Source of the DNA: an uncultured Bacteroidales bacterium | GTDB taxonomy: Bacteria > Bacteroidota > Bacteroidia > Bacteroidales > Paludibacteraceae | Direction: 5' to 3' | Assembly: GCA_937885465.1 (NCBI GenBank) | Contig: CAKZZM010000028.1 | Location: forward strand, 1 to 21,005 | DNA length: 21,005 nt | Shown: in pieces, positions 6,602-14,089 of the stretch | Numbering within the stretch: the first letter of the stretch is position 1 | Layout: every line of letters begins with the position of its first letter | Made by a program: the position numbers and the translations under genes | Notes under the pieces: model-generated | Databases searched by the model: none | Told to the model about the DNA's origin: nothing | Seen by the model: the letters and a program-made list of their open reading frames with translations, nothing else

Positions 6602-7537
6602 TTAGAAATAGAATGCTACATACAGGTTAGCACCTATGTTTTCAGTGTTGAAGTTGAATTCTGACTGAGCCGGTGCAGCAGCGGCGTTACCACCAATAGC
6701 TCCTGAAAGCTTGGTGTAGTCCTGCAACTCGTTAGCTGTGGGATTCCAACCTTCCAACTTGGCTGCGAACGAAGGAGTGAACTGATACGAAAGGCGAACA
6801 TTGACATTAGCACCCAAAGCAATCTTAGGAGCAACGAACCATTCAACGCCTACCGAACCGTAAGCACCTACTTCATGAACACCCTTGTCGGCATAGCGTG
6901 AGAGCACGCGAGCCTGAGCAAGAGGACCTGCCGGCATATAAGCCTCAGCTGTATAAGCCGATGAAGGCACTTGGTTGCCATTGGTAATCTTATTGCCATA
7001 GGTATAGTCGATGCGGTTGATAGCATCAAAACCGTAGCACAGACCGCCACCGAACACACCTTGAACGCGTTTCTTACCAACACGATACTCAACGCCTACT
7101 GCGAAGCTGGCTGCAAGATTCTGAGTCTTCTTCTGGTCGATCACTTGATCCTCGCTCATCGGGTTGAGATAAACAGCTGCATCGTCCTGAATAAACTGAC
7201 GCTCGGTGCGAAGGTTAATACCTAAGCTGACATTAGCTTTCAGTGAAAGATTGTCGGTCAGCATATAACCGCCCATAATAGATACATTAGTTCCGCGCCA
7301 AATCGGTTTGCCGAAAAGCTCAGTCCATGTGTTGTCGTTAAGATCGGTGGTGTTTGTGCCGTTAAAGGCATTACCTATCCATTTAGTGAAGGGGTCGAGA
7401 GCGAAAGCAATCTGCCAATCGCCTGCCTGCGGGAGCCATTCGCTATAGTCTTTCTCTGCCTTAGGTGTTTGAGCCTCTTGAGCAAAGATAGGCATTGCAA
7501 ACGCTGCCACGAGCATTATGCTTAATATCTTCTTCAT
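6602..7537 (-). CDS. Outer-membrane beta-barrel protein
   Basis: 311 residues from the ATG at 7537; a TTG two codons upstream is a poorer start. A signal peptide covers about residues 1-20 (MKKILSIMLVAAFAMPIFA, cut before QEAQ). The mature protein has many alternating strands such as LSLKANVSLGINLR, FAVGVEYRVG and IALGANVNVRLSYQF, and ends in NIGANLYVAFYF. The terminal aromatic residue is the usual BAM recognition signal of outer-membrane barrels. Gly-rich turns and Tyr/Trp residues support a barrel of perhaps 8-12 strands. No TonB box, plug or OmpA peptidoglycan domain is seen, so this is a small porin-like or structural barrel of unknown specificity. It lies 53 nt downstream of the lipoprotein gene, probably on one transcript, which suggests that the two products act together at the outer membrane. 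Confidence 0.85.
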   Translation of the reverse strand: MKKILSIMLVAAFAMPIFAQEAQTPKAEKDYSEWLPQAGDWQIAFALDPFTKWIGNAFNGTNTTDLNDNTWTELFGKPIWRGTNVSIMGGYMLTDNLSLKANVSLGINLRTERQFIQDDAAVYLNPMSEDQVIDQKKTQNLAASFAVGVEYRVGKKRVQGVFGGGLCYGFDAINRIDYTYGNKITNGNQVPSSAYTAEAYMPAGPLAQARVLSRYADKGVHEVGAYGSVGVEWFVAPKIALGANVNVRLSYQFTPSFAAKLEGWNPTANELQDYTKLSGAIGGNAAAAPAQSEFNFNTENIGANLYVAFYF

Positions 7538-7590
7538 AATCAAAATTGTTTTATTAGTTAATAATAGTGTTGATTGTTATGAAGTGATTA

Positions 7591-8706
7591 TTAGTCCCAC
7601 AGACCTCCACCGATTGATTTGTAGAGCTTGTTAGATGTGTCACCTGCATTGCCGCCATCCTTCAACCCAAGAGCTGCATCACCAAAGATACTTGCTTTGT
7701 CCTCAGCTTCAAAGGTCATTTGAATTTCACCATAGTTGATACCAATCAGTTCAGCATAAGCAGCTGATTTCTGAGGAGCTGTAGCAGCTTTCTTATAGAA
7801 TCCGTAAACACTTTGAGTTGCTGTAAAGTAAGCACTCTCTTCTGTTTTATATTTGAATACGCGGTGAACAAAGTTGCTCTCCGGAACGAATGACTTAGCC
7901 TCAACGGTTACTTGGATGTCATCAAGATCCCAAGTTGTATAATACTTAACATCATAGCTGAACTCACCATCCTCATTAGTTGTGGTGGTGTAAACAAGTT
8001 TCTTCTCAGTATCAGCTGTGCTTTCAACAGTTACTTCAAGAGTTACATCTGCTGCCTTTACATATTTGAGTTCAATACCATTAACATTTGATGCTTTGTC
8101 TTTAGGATCAGCATCAGCATCCTTATAGTCAATGGTCTCGGTAACTTTGGTCACTTTACCTTTGATGACGAAGGTCTTCTCATTCATCGAGTAGTCAGTG
8201 GGCAGGATAGCTGCATCAACACCCATAGTTATTTTGCCGAGCTCAACCTGACCTTTAGAAACAGAGAGAGGCAGAGCCAGTGTGTTAGCGGTTACAGTAT
8301 AATAAGCTGTGTCCATTTTGGTGGTGGTTGACCAACGCTCATATTGCTTGGGCTCAACTTTGATTTCTTTTACCTTAACGCCCTTGTCACCGCAAGGAAT
8401 CTGGAAAGTGTAGCTTCCGTCACCATTGTCAACACCGGCAATCTTCAAATCGCCTGCAGGAGCAGCTGTTGAATAGCTATAGTCAGCGTATGCCACTTTG
8501 GCAACCATCTTAAGACCGGTAGCCACCTTCTCTTCGTTGATAGTGGTGCCGTTTACCTCGTGCTCGCCCGGATTGTAGTAAGCATTAACTTTCACGGTAG
8601 CATAATTGCCATCGGTTGTGACCTCGTCAAGGTCCATAGCACTTTGTTTAGGTGTGCAAGCTACCATCGCTGCAGCAGCCATTGCTACAAATAAAAATTT
8701 CTTCAT
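7591..8706 (-). CDS. Lipoprotein with two carboxypeptidase-regulatory-like (Ig-fold) repeats
   Basis: 371 residues. A lipoprotein signal peptide ends in the lipobox MVAC with Cys17, followed by TPKQSAMDLDE. Two segments look like prealbumin or CarboxypepD_reg beta-sandwich domains: about residues 38-125, ending in NGDGSYTFQIPCGDKGVKV, and about 190-290, with VTLEVTVES and TTNEDGEFSYDVKYYTTWDL. In this fold a strand-loop with a DGxY or DGEF signature precedes the last strands. The C-terminal 80 residues are of unknown fold and end in GGGLWD. No enzymatic motif is visible. It precedes the outer-membrane barrel gene in one transcript and has the best promoter in the window with a leader of about 110 nt. 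The inferred place is the outer membrane, as a partner of the barrel. Confidence 0.8.
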   Translation of the reverse strand: MKKFLFVAMAAAAMVACTPKQSAMDLDEVTTDGNYATVKVNAYYNPGEHEVNGTTINEEKVATGLKMVAKVAYADYSYSTAAPAGDLKIAGVDNGDGSYTFQIPCGDKGVKVKEIKVEPKQYERWSTTTKMDTAYYTVTANTLALPLSVSKGQVELGKITMGVDAAILPTDYSMNEKTFVIKGKVTKVTETIDYKDADADPKDKASNVNGIELKYVKAADVTLEVTVESTADTEKKLVYTTTTNEDGEFSYDVKYYTTWDLDDIQVTVEAKSFVPESNFVHRVFKYKTEESAYFTATQSVYGFYKKAATAPQKSAAYAELIGINYGEIQMTFEAEDKASIFGDAALGLKDGGNAGDTSNKLYKSIGGGLWD

Positions 8707-8822
8707 AAAATTTTTGTTTTAGTTTGTGAATAAGTTTTATTTAGTTGTGTTTTGAATAATCGTCGATTGTATCCTATCTGAAGCCTTTACAAGACTTCTC
8801 AAACGAAAACTATTACTGTTGG

Positions 8823-8853
8823 CAAAAGTACATAACTTCTTAATATTAACAAA
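8823..8853 (-). promoter_or_regulatory. Promoter of the lipoprotein/barrel operon
   Basis: TTTG (8850-8853), exactly 19 nt, then TACTTTTG (8823-8830) on the minus strand, a perfect fit to the Bacteroidetes consensus. Transcription should begin near 8816, leaving a long A/T-rich leader of about 110 nt before the ATG at 8706. I see no strong fold in that leader. Confidence 0.7.
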
Positions 8854-8899
8854 ATGAAAAATATAATATCTCGTTTTTTCGATTCTATTACATCCTATT

Positions 8900-9781
8900 C
8901 TATTTCTTCAGTGTAAACGGGAAGCTGCCGCATAGGTTGCCGTCAATAAAGAAATCCGCGTTATATATTCCCGGTTGCAGAATCTCTTCAACATTCCAAT
9001 ACATCACATCTTGCAGTTCTTCGCCGGCATATTCAAACTCTTTCTTGAGCGAATATTCAATCTGTGAATTCTCAAAGCTGAAAGTGTTGGTTGCCGACTT
9101 TATCATCACCTCTCCATCCGGACGGACAAGCCTCAGATAAACTGTTTTGATACCCGGCTGAGTGGTTATATTTTTCAATATAGAGTAAGTGAACTGCAAT
9201 TTTTGTGTTTTATTAAGCGAACTTGTTTTTCTGTCGCGGTGATTGAGTTGCATGACGCTAAATGCTGCCACTTCCATCATTGAAGCCCTGCTGACCACCT
9301 CGCTCAGTCTGGTGCGCTCCTCTTCAAGCTGAGTAGCTTTCTCGCTCACCTGCTGATATTGCTGCCTGACCTGTCTGTTCTCCGCTGTAAGGCGCTCGTT
9401 GGTAGCGTTGAGCGAGTCAATCTGGTGCACATACTCCACCATCACAGCGCGAACAGTGGCAAGCTCTTTCTTTAACTCTGCAATGCGGCGGGCATTGGGG
9501 GCTTTGGTGATTCGAAGCTCTTCCAATAAATCCTGAACACGCTGTTGCTCCTTCGATAGCAAATCAGCGAGAGAGTCGTTCTTGATGTTCTGCCCGTAAC
9601 CGTCAAACTGAAGGGCAAGATCCTCATATTCGTCTTCAAGTTGCTCCTTCTCAAAAGTCATTTGCTCTACCATCTCCTGCATCTCAACTCGGGTTTGGCG
9701 AGAGTCAACAATAAAAAAAACAGCAACGGCAAGCAATATCACTATTGCTGCAACAAGAGCATAAAGAGTTTTCTTATTCAT
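8900..9781 (-). CDS. Membrane-anchored coiled-coil protein, function unknown
   Basis: 293 residues. One N-terminal transmembrane helix (residues 5-25, LYALVAAIVILLAVAVFFIV) follows a short MNKK, so the rest is probably periplasmic. Residues 30-170 are a long coiled coil rich in Glu, Gln, Leu and Arg (EQMTFEKEQLEDEYEDLA, ENRQVRQQYQQVSEKATQLE). The C-terminal 120 residues (about 175-293) have beta character, with TVYLRLVRPDGEVM, FSFENSQIEYSL and PGIYNADFFIDGNLCG, resembling a small sandwich domain. It starts 9 nt after the murF stop, so it is co-transcribed with a peptidoglycan precursor gene. A link to envelope or division is reasonable but is inferred from context only. Not recognised as a named family. 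Confidence 0.8.
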   Translation of the reverse strand: MNKKTLYALVAAIVILLAVAVFFIVDSRQTRVEMQEMVEQMTFEKEQLEDEYEDLALQFDGYGQNIKNDSLADLLSKEQQRVQDLLEELRITKAPNARRIAELKKELATVRAVMVEYVHQIDSLNATNERLTAENRQVRQQYQQVSEKATQLEEERTRLSEVVSRASMMEVAAFSVMQLNHRDRKTSSLNKTQKLQFTYSILKNITTQPGIKTVYLRLVRPDGEVMIKSATNTFSFENSQIEYSLKKEFEYAGEELQDVMYWNVEEILQPGIYNADFFIDGNLCGSFPFTLKK

Positions 9782-9790
9782 AATTTTGCT

Positions 9791-11020
9791 TTATAATAGG
9801 TCAATAATCTGTTCAAGATGTATGCCGTGCGAGCCTTTAACAAGGACACGACAGTGGCGTATGGGATTTTTAGAAAGATACTGCTTCAACTGAGCAGTAT
9901 CGCTGAAAGTAGGGTAGGGCGCAGTAGTGGACGCAAATTCACTACCTACCAGTAGGACATTCTCTATTTTTTTTTCAAGCAGCATATTAACGATGTTCTG
10001 GTGTTCGGTATGTGAAGAAGGGCCAAGCTCTAACATATCACCTAAAATCAGTACATGTGTAAGGTTGCTTTCTGTTGCCAAAAAGCTTAGAACAGATGCC
10101 TGCATAGATGTAGGATTGGCATTATAGGCATCCACTATAATGGTGTTATAGGCAGTCCTGACTAATTGTGAGCGGTTGTTGGAAGGCTGATAATTACGGC
10201 AGGCTTCAAGCGCATCTTCTGCCGATATACCGAAATATTGCCCGATTGCGATGGCTGCACTCACATTCTCTGCATTGTAGTCACCCACGAGCTGTGTGCC
10301 CTCCGGCATCGAACCGGTGTGATACCCGACAGTTTGCAGAGTACCTGCCATCTTCTCAAGATATGGATTATCTAAATTGCGGAAGCAGAACCCTCCATGT
10401 GCGCTCAAATAATCATACAGCTCGGCTTTGGTGCGTTGTACGCCTTCAAACGAACCGAAACCTTGCAGATGAGCCTTGCCTACATTGGTGATAATACCCA
10501 TATCAGGTTCTGCTATCCCAACAAGCTCTTTTATATCGCCTGGGTGGCTGGCTCCCATCTCTATTATTGCCAAATCGTGCTTATCAGTCAGGCGCAGAAG
10601 TGTCAGTGGTACACCAATATGATTATTCAGATTGCCTTGCGTATAAAGCACATTATAGCGAGTGGAAAGGACGGCAGCCAAAAGCTCTTTGGTAGTGGTT
10701 TTCCCGTTGGTACCGGTTATGCCTATCACCGTTTTGCCCCATTGGTGGCGCCAACAGCGGGCTAAATCCTGAAGAGCTAACAAACAATTCTCAACCCTGA
10801 TAATACGGCGGTTAAAGCATTGGCTTTGAGAGCAGGTGGCTGCAATTTCTTCGTCAATAACAGCATACTCGGCTCCCATCTCCAAAGCTTGCATGGCGAA
10901 CCCATTACCATTAAAATTAGCCCCTTTAAGTGCGAAAAAAACGCAACCCTCAGGCAAATTTCTTGTGTCTGTACTGACGCAAATGCTCGTTCTGCCTTTT
11001 ATTAAGAAATCCCAATCCAT
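9791..11020 (-). CDS. murF: UDP-MurNAc-tripeptide:D-Ala-D-Ala ligase
   Basis: 409 residues, slightly short for MurF (usually 430-460). It adds D-Ala-D-Ala to UDP-MurNAc-tripeptide with ATP, the last cytoplasmic step in building the peptidoglycan pentapeptide. The N-terminal domain shows STDTRNLPEGCVFFALKG (residues 16-33), typical of the UDP-sugar-binding part. The Mur P-loop GTNGKTTTKE is at 103-112, followed by NNHIGVPLTLL, EMGASHPGDI and ITNVGKAHLQGFGS (central ligase domain). The C-terminal domain has VDAYNANPTSM and LILGDMLELG, the MurF-specific form of the conserved Mur ligase motif, and ends in LVKGSHGIHLE. The start ATG at 11020 follows the candidate promoter by about 30 nt. It heads a two-gene transcript with the coiled-coil protein and is not in a dcw-type cluster here. 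Confidence 0.95.
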   Translation of the reverse strand: MDWDFLIKGRTSICVSTDTRNLPEGCVFFALKGANFNGNGFAMQALEMGAEYAVIDEEIAATCSQSQCFNRRIIRVENCLLALQDLARCWRHQWGKTVIGITGTNGKTTTKELLAAVLSTRYNVLYTQGNLNNHIGVPLTLLRLTDKHDLAIIEMGASHPGDIKELVGIAEPDMGIITNVGKAHLQGFGSFEGVQRTKAELYDYLSAHGGFCFRNLDNPYLEKMAGTLQTVGYHTGSMPEGTQLVGDYNAENVSAAIAIGQYFGISAEDALEACRNYQPSNNRSQLVRTAYNTIIVDAYNANPTSMQASVLSFLATESNLTHVLILGDMLELGPSSHTEHQNIVNMLLEKKIENVLLVGSEFASTTAPYPTFSDTAQLKQYLSKNPIRHCRVLVKGSHGIHLEQIIDLL

Positions 11021-11049
11021 ATATTCTACCAGTCCGATTTTTCAAACCG

Positions 11050-11080
11050 CAAAGGTAGTGTATTTTTTCTTATAGACAAC
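11050..11080 (-). promoter_or_regulatory. Candidate promoter of murF
   Basis: On the minus strand TACCTTTG (11050-11057) fits TAnnTTTG, with GTTG (11077-11080) 19 nt upstream. The leader before the ATG at 11020 is about 25 nt. Confidence 0.6.
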
Positions 11081-11360
11081 AATGTAAAAACATCTTCTAC
11101 TCTTTTAGGCGACTGAATACCTGTTCCGGTCGGAGAGGGTTTGGGGTGCAAAGGAGAACTAAGAGGCTTCCGGGTTGAGTTGTTACCACTCCACATCGTT
11201 GAGGTTATGTGTTTAGAGAAGCTCATATTTCTCATTGCGTGTCCCGAAGAGGTAAAACAATTTCGGTTAATGTGACATTTTATCACCTGAAATCGGTGTA
11301 TCTATTTATTTCTTTGGGTTTAATGTTATTGCTATCAGTTGTTTTCTATTGTAGCATAAA
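11081..11360. other. Gene-free stretch between murF and the ATPase gene
   Basis: About 280 nt with no convincing gene. A minus-strand open frame of 86 codons crosses it (start at 11286), but it runs over the murF promoter, has no start context and translates to a low-complexity segment (LSSPLHPKPSPTGTG). That segment looks like the G-rich intergenic blocks (ggtcggagagggtttgggg at 11128-11146) scattered in some Bacteroidetes genomes. I see no RNA gene or mobile element end here. Confidence 0.4.
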
Positions 11361-11386
11361 AATAGCAGTGGTCAGTTGACCACCAC
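11359..11386 (-). terminator. Candidate terminator of the ATPase gene
   Basis: GTGGTCA (11368-11374) and TGACCAC (11377-11383) are perfect complements; a realistic form is a 6-bp stem with loop AGTT or AACT. Read leftward, the stem is followed within 3-4 nt by ATTTTTATG. It lies 45 nt after the ATPase stop codon. Confidence 0.5.
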
Positions 11387-11427
11387 TATACACAAACGGT
11401 CTTTGACATAATGACAGACTTATCGGA

Positions 11428-12615
11428 CTATAACCATTGCTCCACATCGGATAGAAGGAAATCATCCAAACGGATTCCTCCTGTGCCAATGATATAGGAG
11501 TGGTTCGGTTTGAAAGCTTTCTCAAATTCTTTCATCCCGCTGTTCATTTTGCGTCTGCCGCTTTTGACTTCAAAAGCTACACATCCTTCGTCGGCAACCA
11601 CAATGAAGTCCACCTCGTTATCTCTTTCTCTCCAGTAAAAAACTTGATAGTCTTGTTCTTCTGCTGAGCTAAGCAGATGAGCTCCGATAGCAGATTCCAC
11701 CCATCTACCCCAAGATTCAGAATCCGTGCGGATGACTTCAAACCTTTTGCGTTGGTTGGCTGTGAGAAGTGCGTTGTTGAATACTTGGTATTTCGGCGAA
11801 GAGTTATATTTACGCGCTTCGTCATTGGCATATTTCTGCAATCCGCATACTAATTGGCATTGTTCTAAAATACCCAGATAGTTCGCTAATGTAGTTACGT
11901 TTCCTGCATCTTGTAATTGTCCAAGCATTTTTGTCAGGGATAATTCCTGGGCAGAATAGTTGCAACTGAGTCGAAACAGTCGTTTCATCAGTACGGGTTT
12001 GTAGATATTAGCAGTTAGTTTAATGTCGCGTTCGATAGCTGGAGAGATGATACTATCTTTGATGTAGCGTTTCCATCGTGCTTCGTCTTGGATGAATTGT
12101 ATAGCGCCCGGATAGCCGCCGAAATAGATGTACTGATCCTGCGAGATTCCGAACGCTTCACGCATTTCCTCAAACGACCAATGCCCCATTCGGATAAGTT
12201 CGAATCTACCGGATAGAGATTCACTCAGCCCCGATTGAATCATCAACCGTGATGAGCCGAGCAACACAACTTTTAGATTAATCTTATTGCTACAATCCCA
12301 ATCCCATTCTTCTTTGACGGCTTCACTCCAGTTGAGTATTTTTTGAATCTCGTCAATAACCAATAAGTGTTCCTCTTGTTGCTTCACGACCATAGTCCCT
12401 CTAGCGGATTCCCACACGCGTTTTATCCAATTGCGGTCGCTTGAATCTATGTTATCCGCCTTGGCTAATGTATAAGGAATAGGACATTGAGCCAGAACCT
12501 GATCCATTAGAGTTGACTTGCCAACTTGTCTCGGACCAATGACAACTTGAATCTTGCCACGAGGCTCCTTAATACGAGACAGGACAATGCCAAATTGTTT
12601 TCTTTTAAATTCCAT
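11428..12615 (-). CDS. AAA-type ATPase with C-terminal DUF4143 domain
   Basis: 395 residues from the ATG at 12615; a TTG three codons upstream is less likely. Walker A is GPRQVGKST (residues 27-35), Walker B LLVIDEIQK (84-92), and a sensor-like segment is VVLLGSSRLM (116-125). A winged-helix-like middle (about 200-260) precedes the DUF4143 half. Near the C-terminus WVESAIGAHLL (305-315), DNEVDFIV (332-339, Asp336) and AFEVKSG (347-353, Glu349, Lys351) form the PD-(D/E)xK-like arrangement of this domain. Members occur in many copies in bacteria and archaea, often in accessory regions; their biochemical role is poorly known. It is a single-gene unit with its own promoter and terminator, divergent from the polysaccharide cluster, and is more likely a passenger of this accessory site than part of the sugar pathway. 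Confidence 0.9.
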   Translation of the reverse strand: MEFKRKQFGIVLSRIKEPRGKIQVVIGPRQVGKSTLMDQVLAQCPIPYTLAKADNIDSSDRNWIKRVWESARGTMVVKQQEEHLLVIDEIQKILNWSEAVKEEWDWDCSNKINLKVVLLGSSRLMIQSGLSESLSGRFELIRMGHWSFEEMREAFGISQDQYIYFGGYPGAIQFIQDEARWKRYIKDSIISPAIERDIKLTANIYKPVLMKRLFRLSCNYSAQELSLTKMLGQLQDAGNVTTLANYLGILEQCQLVCGLQKYANDEARKYNSSPKYQVFNNALLTANQRKRFEVIRTDSESWGRWVESAIGAHLLSSAEEQDYQVFYWRERDNEVDFIVVADEGCVAFEVKSGRRKMNSGMKEFEKAFKPNHSYIIGTGGIRLDDFLLSDVEQWL

Positions 12616-12677
12616 AATACTCAAATTGTTTATACAAAATGTTCAAATCTTAATTACAAAATATTCAAAATTCGCTG

Positions 12678-12709
12678 CAAAGGTACTAAAAATAAATGAT
12701 ATATGCAAA
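12678..12709 (-). promoter_or_regulatory. Candidate promoter of the AAA/DUF4143 gene
   Basis: TTTG (12706-12709), 20 nt, then TACCTTTG (12678-12685) on the minus strand, a full match to the Bacteroidetes pattern, about 60 nt before the start codon. On the plus strand between 12710 and 12863 I see no equally good match, so the promoter of the polysaccharide cluster is not identified. Only a short hairpin TATGT-TGAAA-ACATA (12811-12825) is visible there. Confidence 0.6.
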
Positions 12710-12863
12710 TAATAGAGAATATAATTGCAGCAAATACAGAAAAATTTATCTGTAAACGGAATAATACCTCGTATTTATAGAGTGGCTATCGTCCGAAAAT
12801 TACTGTCAAGTATGTTGAAAACATAATGTACCAGATTCAAAATACAAAAAAACAATCTGAATC

Positions 12864-14036
12864 ATGCAAACAATAGCGTTTATACCGGTAAGGGGAGGGA
12901 GTAAGTCAATTCCGCTGAAGAATATCAAACCGTTCTGCGGAAAGCCTTTGGTGTGTTGGAACATCGAGGCACTTGAGGCGTGTGAGCAAGTGGATGAAAT
13001 CGTTGTGGCGACTGACTCCCCGGAGATAGAGCAGGTAGTGCTCGCCGGGCATTACAAGAAAACACGTATCTACCACCGTTCGGCGGAGAATGCGTGCGAC
13101 ACGGCTTCTACGGAGAGCGTGATGCTGGAATACATCAAGCAAAGTGACAAAGGAACAATGTGCAATGTACAAAGTGATGATATCTTCATGCTGGTACAGG
13201 CCACATCGCCGCTGACGCAGACATGTCATTTCTCGGAGGCATTACAGCTGTACGCACAAGGCGGATATGACTCTATGCTGACATGTGTGCGCAACAAGCG
13301 TTTCTTTTGGAACGCGGATGGCACATCGATGAACTATGCCTACCACCATCGTCCGCGCAGGCAGGAGTTTGAGGGATTGATGATGGAGAACGGCGCGTTC
13401 TATATCAACACGGTGGGAAATATCCTTGCTTCCGGCAATCGCTTGAGCGGTAAGATTGGTATCTATGAAATGCCGGAATACACATCGTTTGAGATAGACG
13501 AACCGGATGATTGGATCATTATGGAAAACCTCATGCGCAGGCATGTGCTGAACCAACAAACCGCAGACACGAAGAAGATCAAACTCTTTCTTTGCGATGT
13601 GGACGGCACGCTGACGGATGGAGGTATGTATTATTCGGAGAACGGTGATGAGTTAAAGAAATTCAACACCCGGGATGGGGTAGCACTGGCTATGTTACGT
13701 GAGAAAGGAATCAAAACAGGTATCATTACTTCTGAGGACACGCAGATAGTGGCTCGCCGTGCCGCCAAACTGAAAGTGGACTATCTCATCCAAGGCAAGC
13801 GCAACGGAGGCAAACTGGCAGCAGCGCAAGAGATTTGTAAGGAGTTGGGTATCTCATTGCAAGAAGTAGCCTATGCAGGTGATGATCTCAATTGCATAGA
13901 GCTCCTTTCTTCTGTCGGTTTTGCTGCATGTCCGGCAGATGCTTGTAATGAAGTGAAGGCAATACCACACATTCATCTCTTGTCCCGCAAAGGTGGCGAT
14001 GGAGTGGTGAGAGAAGTAGTAGAGAAAAGTTTTTGA
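12864..14036 (+). CDS. Bifunctional acylneuraminate cytidylyltransferase / KdsC-like HAD phosphatase
   Basis: 390 residues, two enzymes fused. Residues 1-228 are a NeuA-type CMP-nonulosonate synthetase: IPVRGGSKSIPLKN (7-20, CTP-binding loop), VATDSPEI (48-55), VQATSPLTQ (111-119) and IDEPDDW (211-217). Residues 238-390 are a KdsC-type HAD phosphatase without a cap: motif I DVDGTLTDG (245-253), motif II Thr/Ser in GIITSED (286-292), KRNGGK (312-317) and motif IV AGDDLNC (338-344). Together they would dephosphorylate a 9-phosphate (or equivalent) nonulosonate and activate it with CTP. The sugar could be Neu5Ac, KDN or legionaminic/pseudaminic-type; it cannot be told from sequence alone. No NeuB or NeuC is in the window. 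GC near 50 percent contrasts with the AT-rich genes after it. A 30-nt insertion (residues 93-102) is described separately. It opens the polysaccharide cluster. Confidence 0.92.
   Translation: MQTIAFIPVRGGSKSIPLKNIKPFCGKPLVCWNIEALEACEQVDEIVVATDSPEIEQVVLAGHYKKTRIYHRSAENACDTASTESVMLEYIKQSDKGTMCNVQSDDIFMLVQATSPLTQTCHFSEALQLYAQGGYDSMLTCVRNKRFFWNADGTSMNYAYHHRPRRQEFEGLMMENGAFYINTVGNILASGNRLSGKIGIYEMPEYTSFEIDEPDDWIIMENLMRRHVLNQQTADTKKIKLFLCDVDGTLTDGGMYYSENGDELKKFNTRDGVALAMLREKGIKTGIITSEDTQIVARRAAKLKVDYLIQGKRNGGKLAAAQEICKELGISLQEVAYAGDDLNCIELLSSVGFAACPADACNEVKAIPHIHLLSRKGGDGVVREVVEKSF
13140..13177 (+). repeat. 30-nt in-frame insertion flanked by 8-bp direct repeats in the cytidylyltransferase
   Basis: CAAAGTGA occurs at 13140-13147 and again at 13170-13177, exactly 30 nt apart and in frame. 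The unit encodes ten extra residues, QSDKGTMCNV, before QSDDIFML. Removing one unit restores IKQSDDIFMLVQATSPL, close to the normal NeuA spacing. The insert contains AATGTGCAATGTACAA, which resembles short dispersed repeats known to me from Bacteroidetes intergenic regions. Confidence 0.6.
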
Positions 14037-14089
14037 TAACCTCAAAAGCAAAAGATTTAGCAAAACGTATGAAATAAAAATTTATTGTT

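Noticed and set aside
10168..10765. Plus-strand open frames of 107 and 122 codons inside murF
   Set aside because: Both are antisense to the well-supported murF; no domain or start signal.
11026..11286. Minus-strand open frame of 86 codons upstream of murF
   Set aside because: It overlaps the murF promoter, has low-complexity sequence (PLHPKPSPTG) and ends just before murF; treated as non-coding.
12710..12863. Possible invertible promoter, as found before Bacteroides capsule loci
   Set aside because: No pair of long inverted repeats flanks this gap; only a 5-bp hairpin (12811-12825) is seen, and no UpxY/UpxZ-like regulator gene is present in the window.
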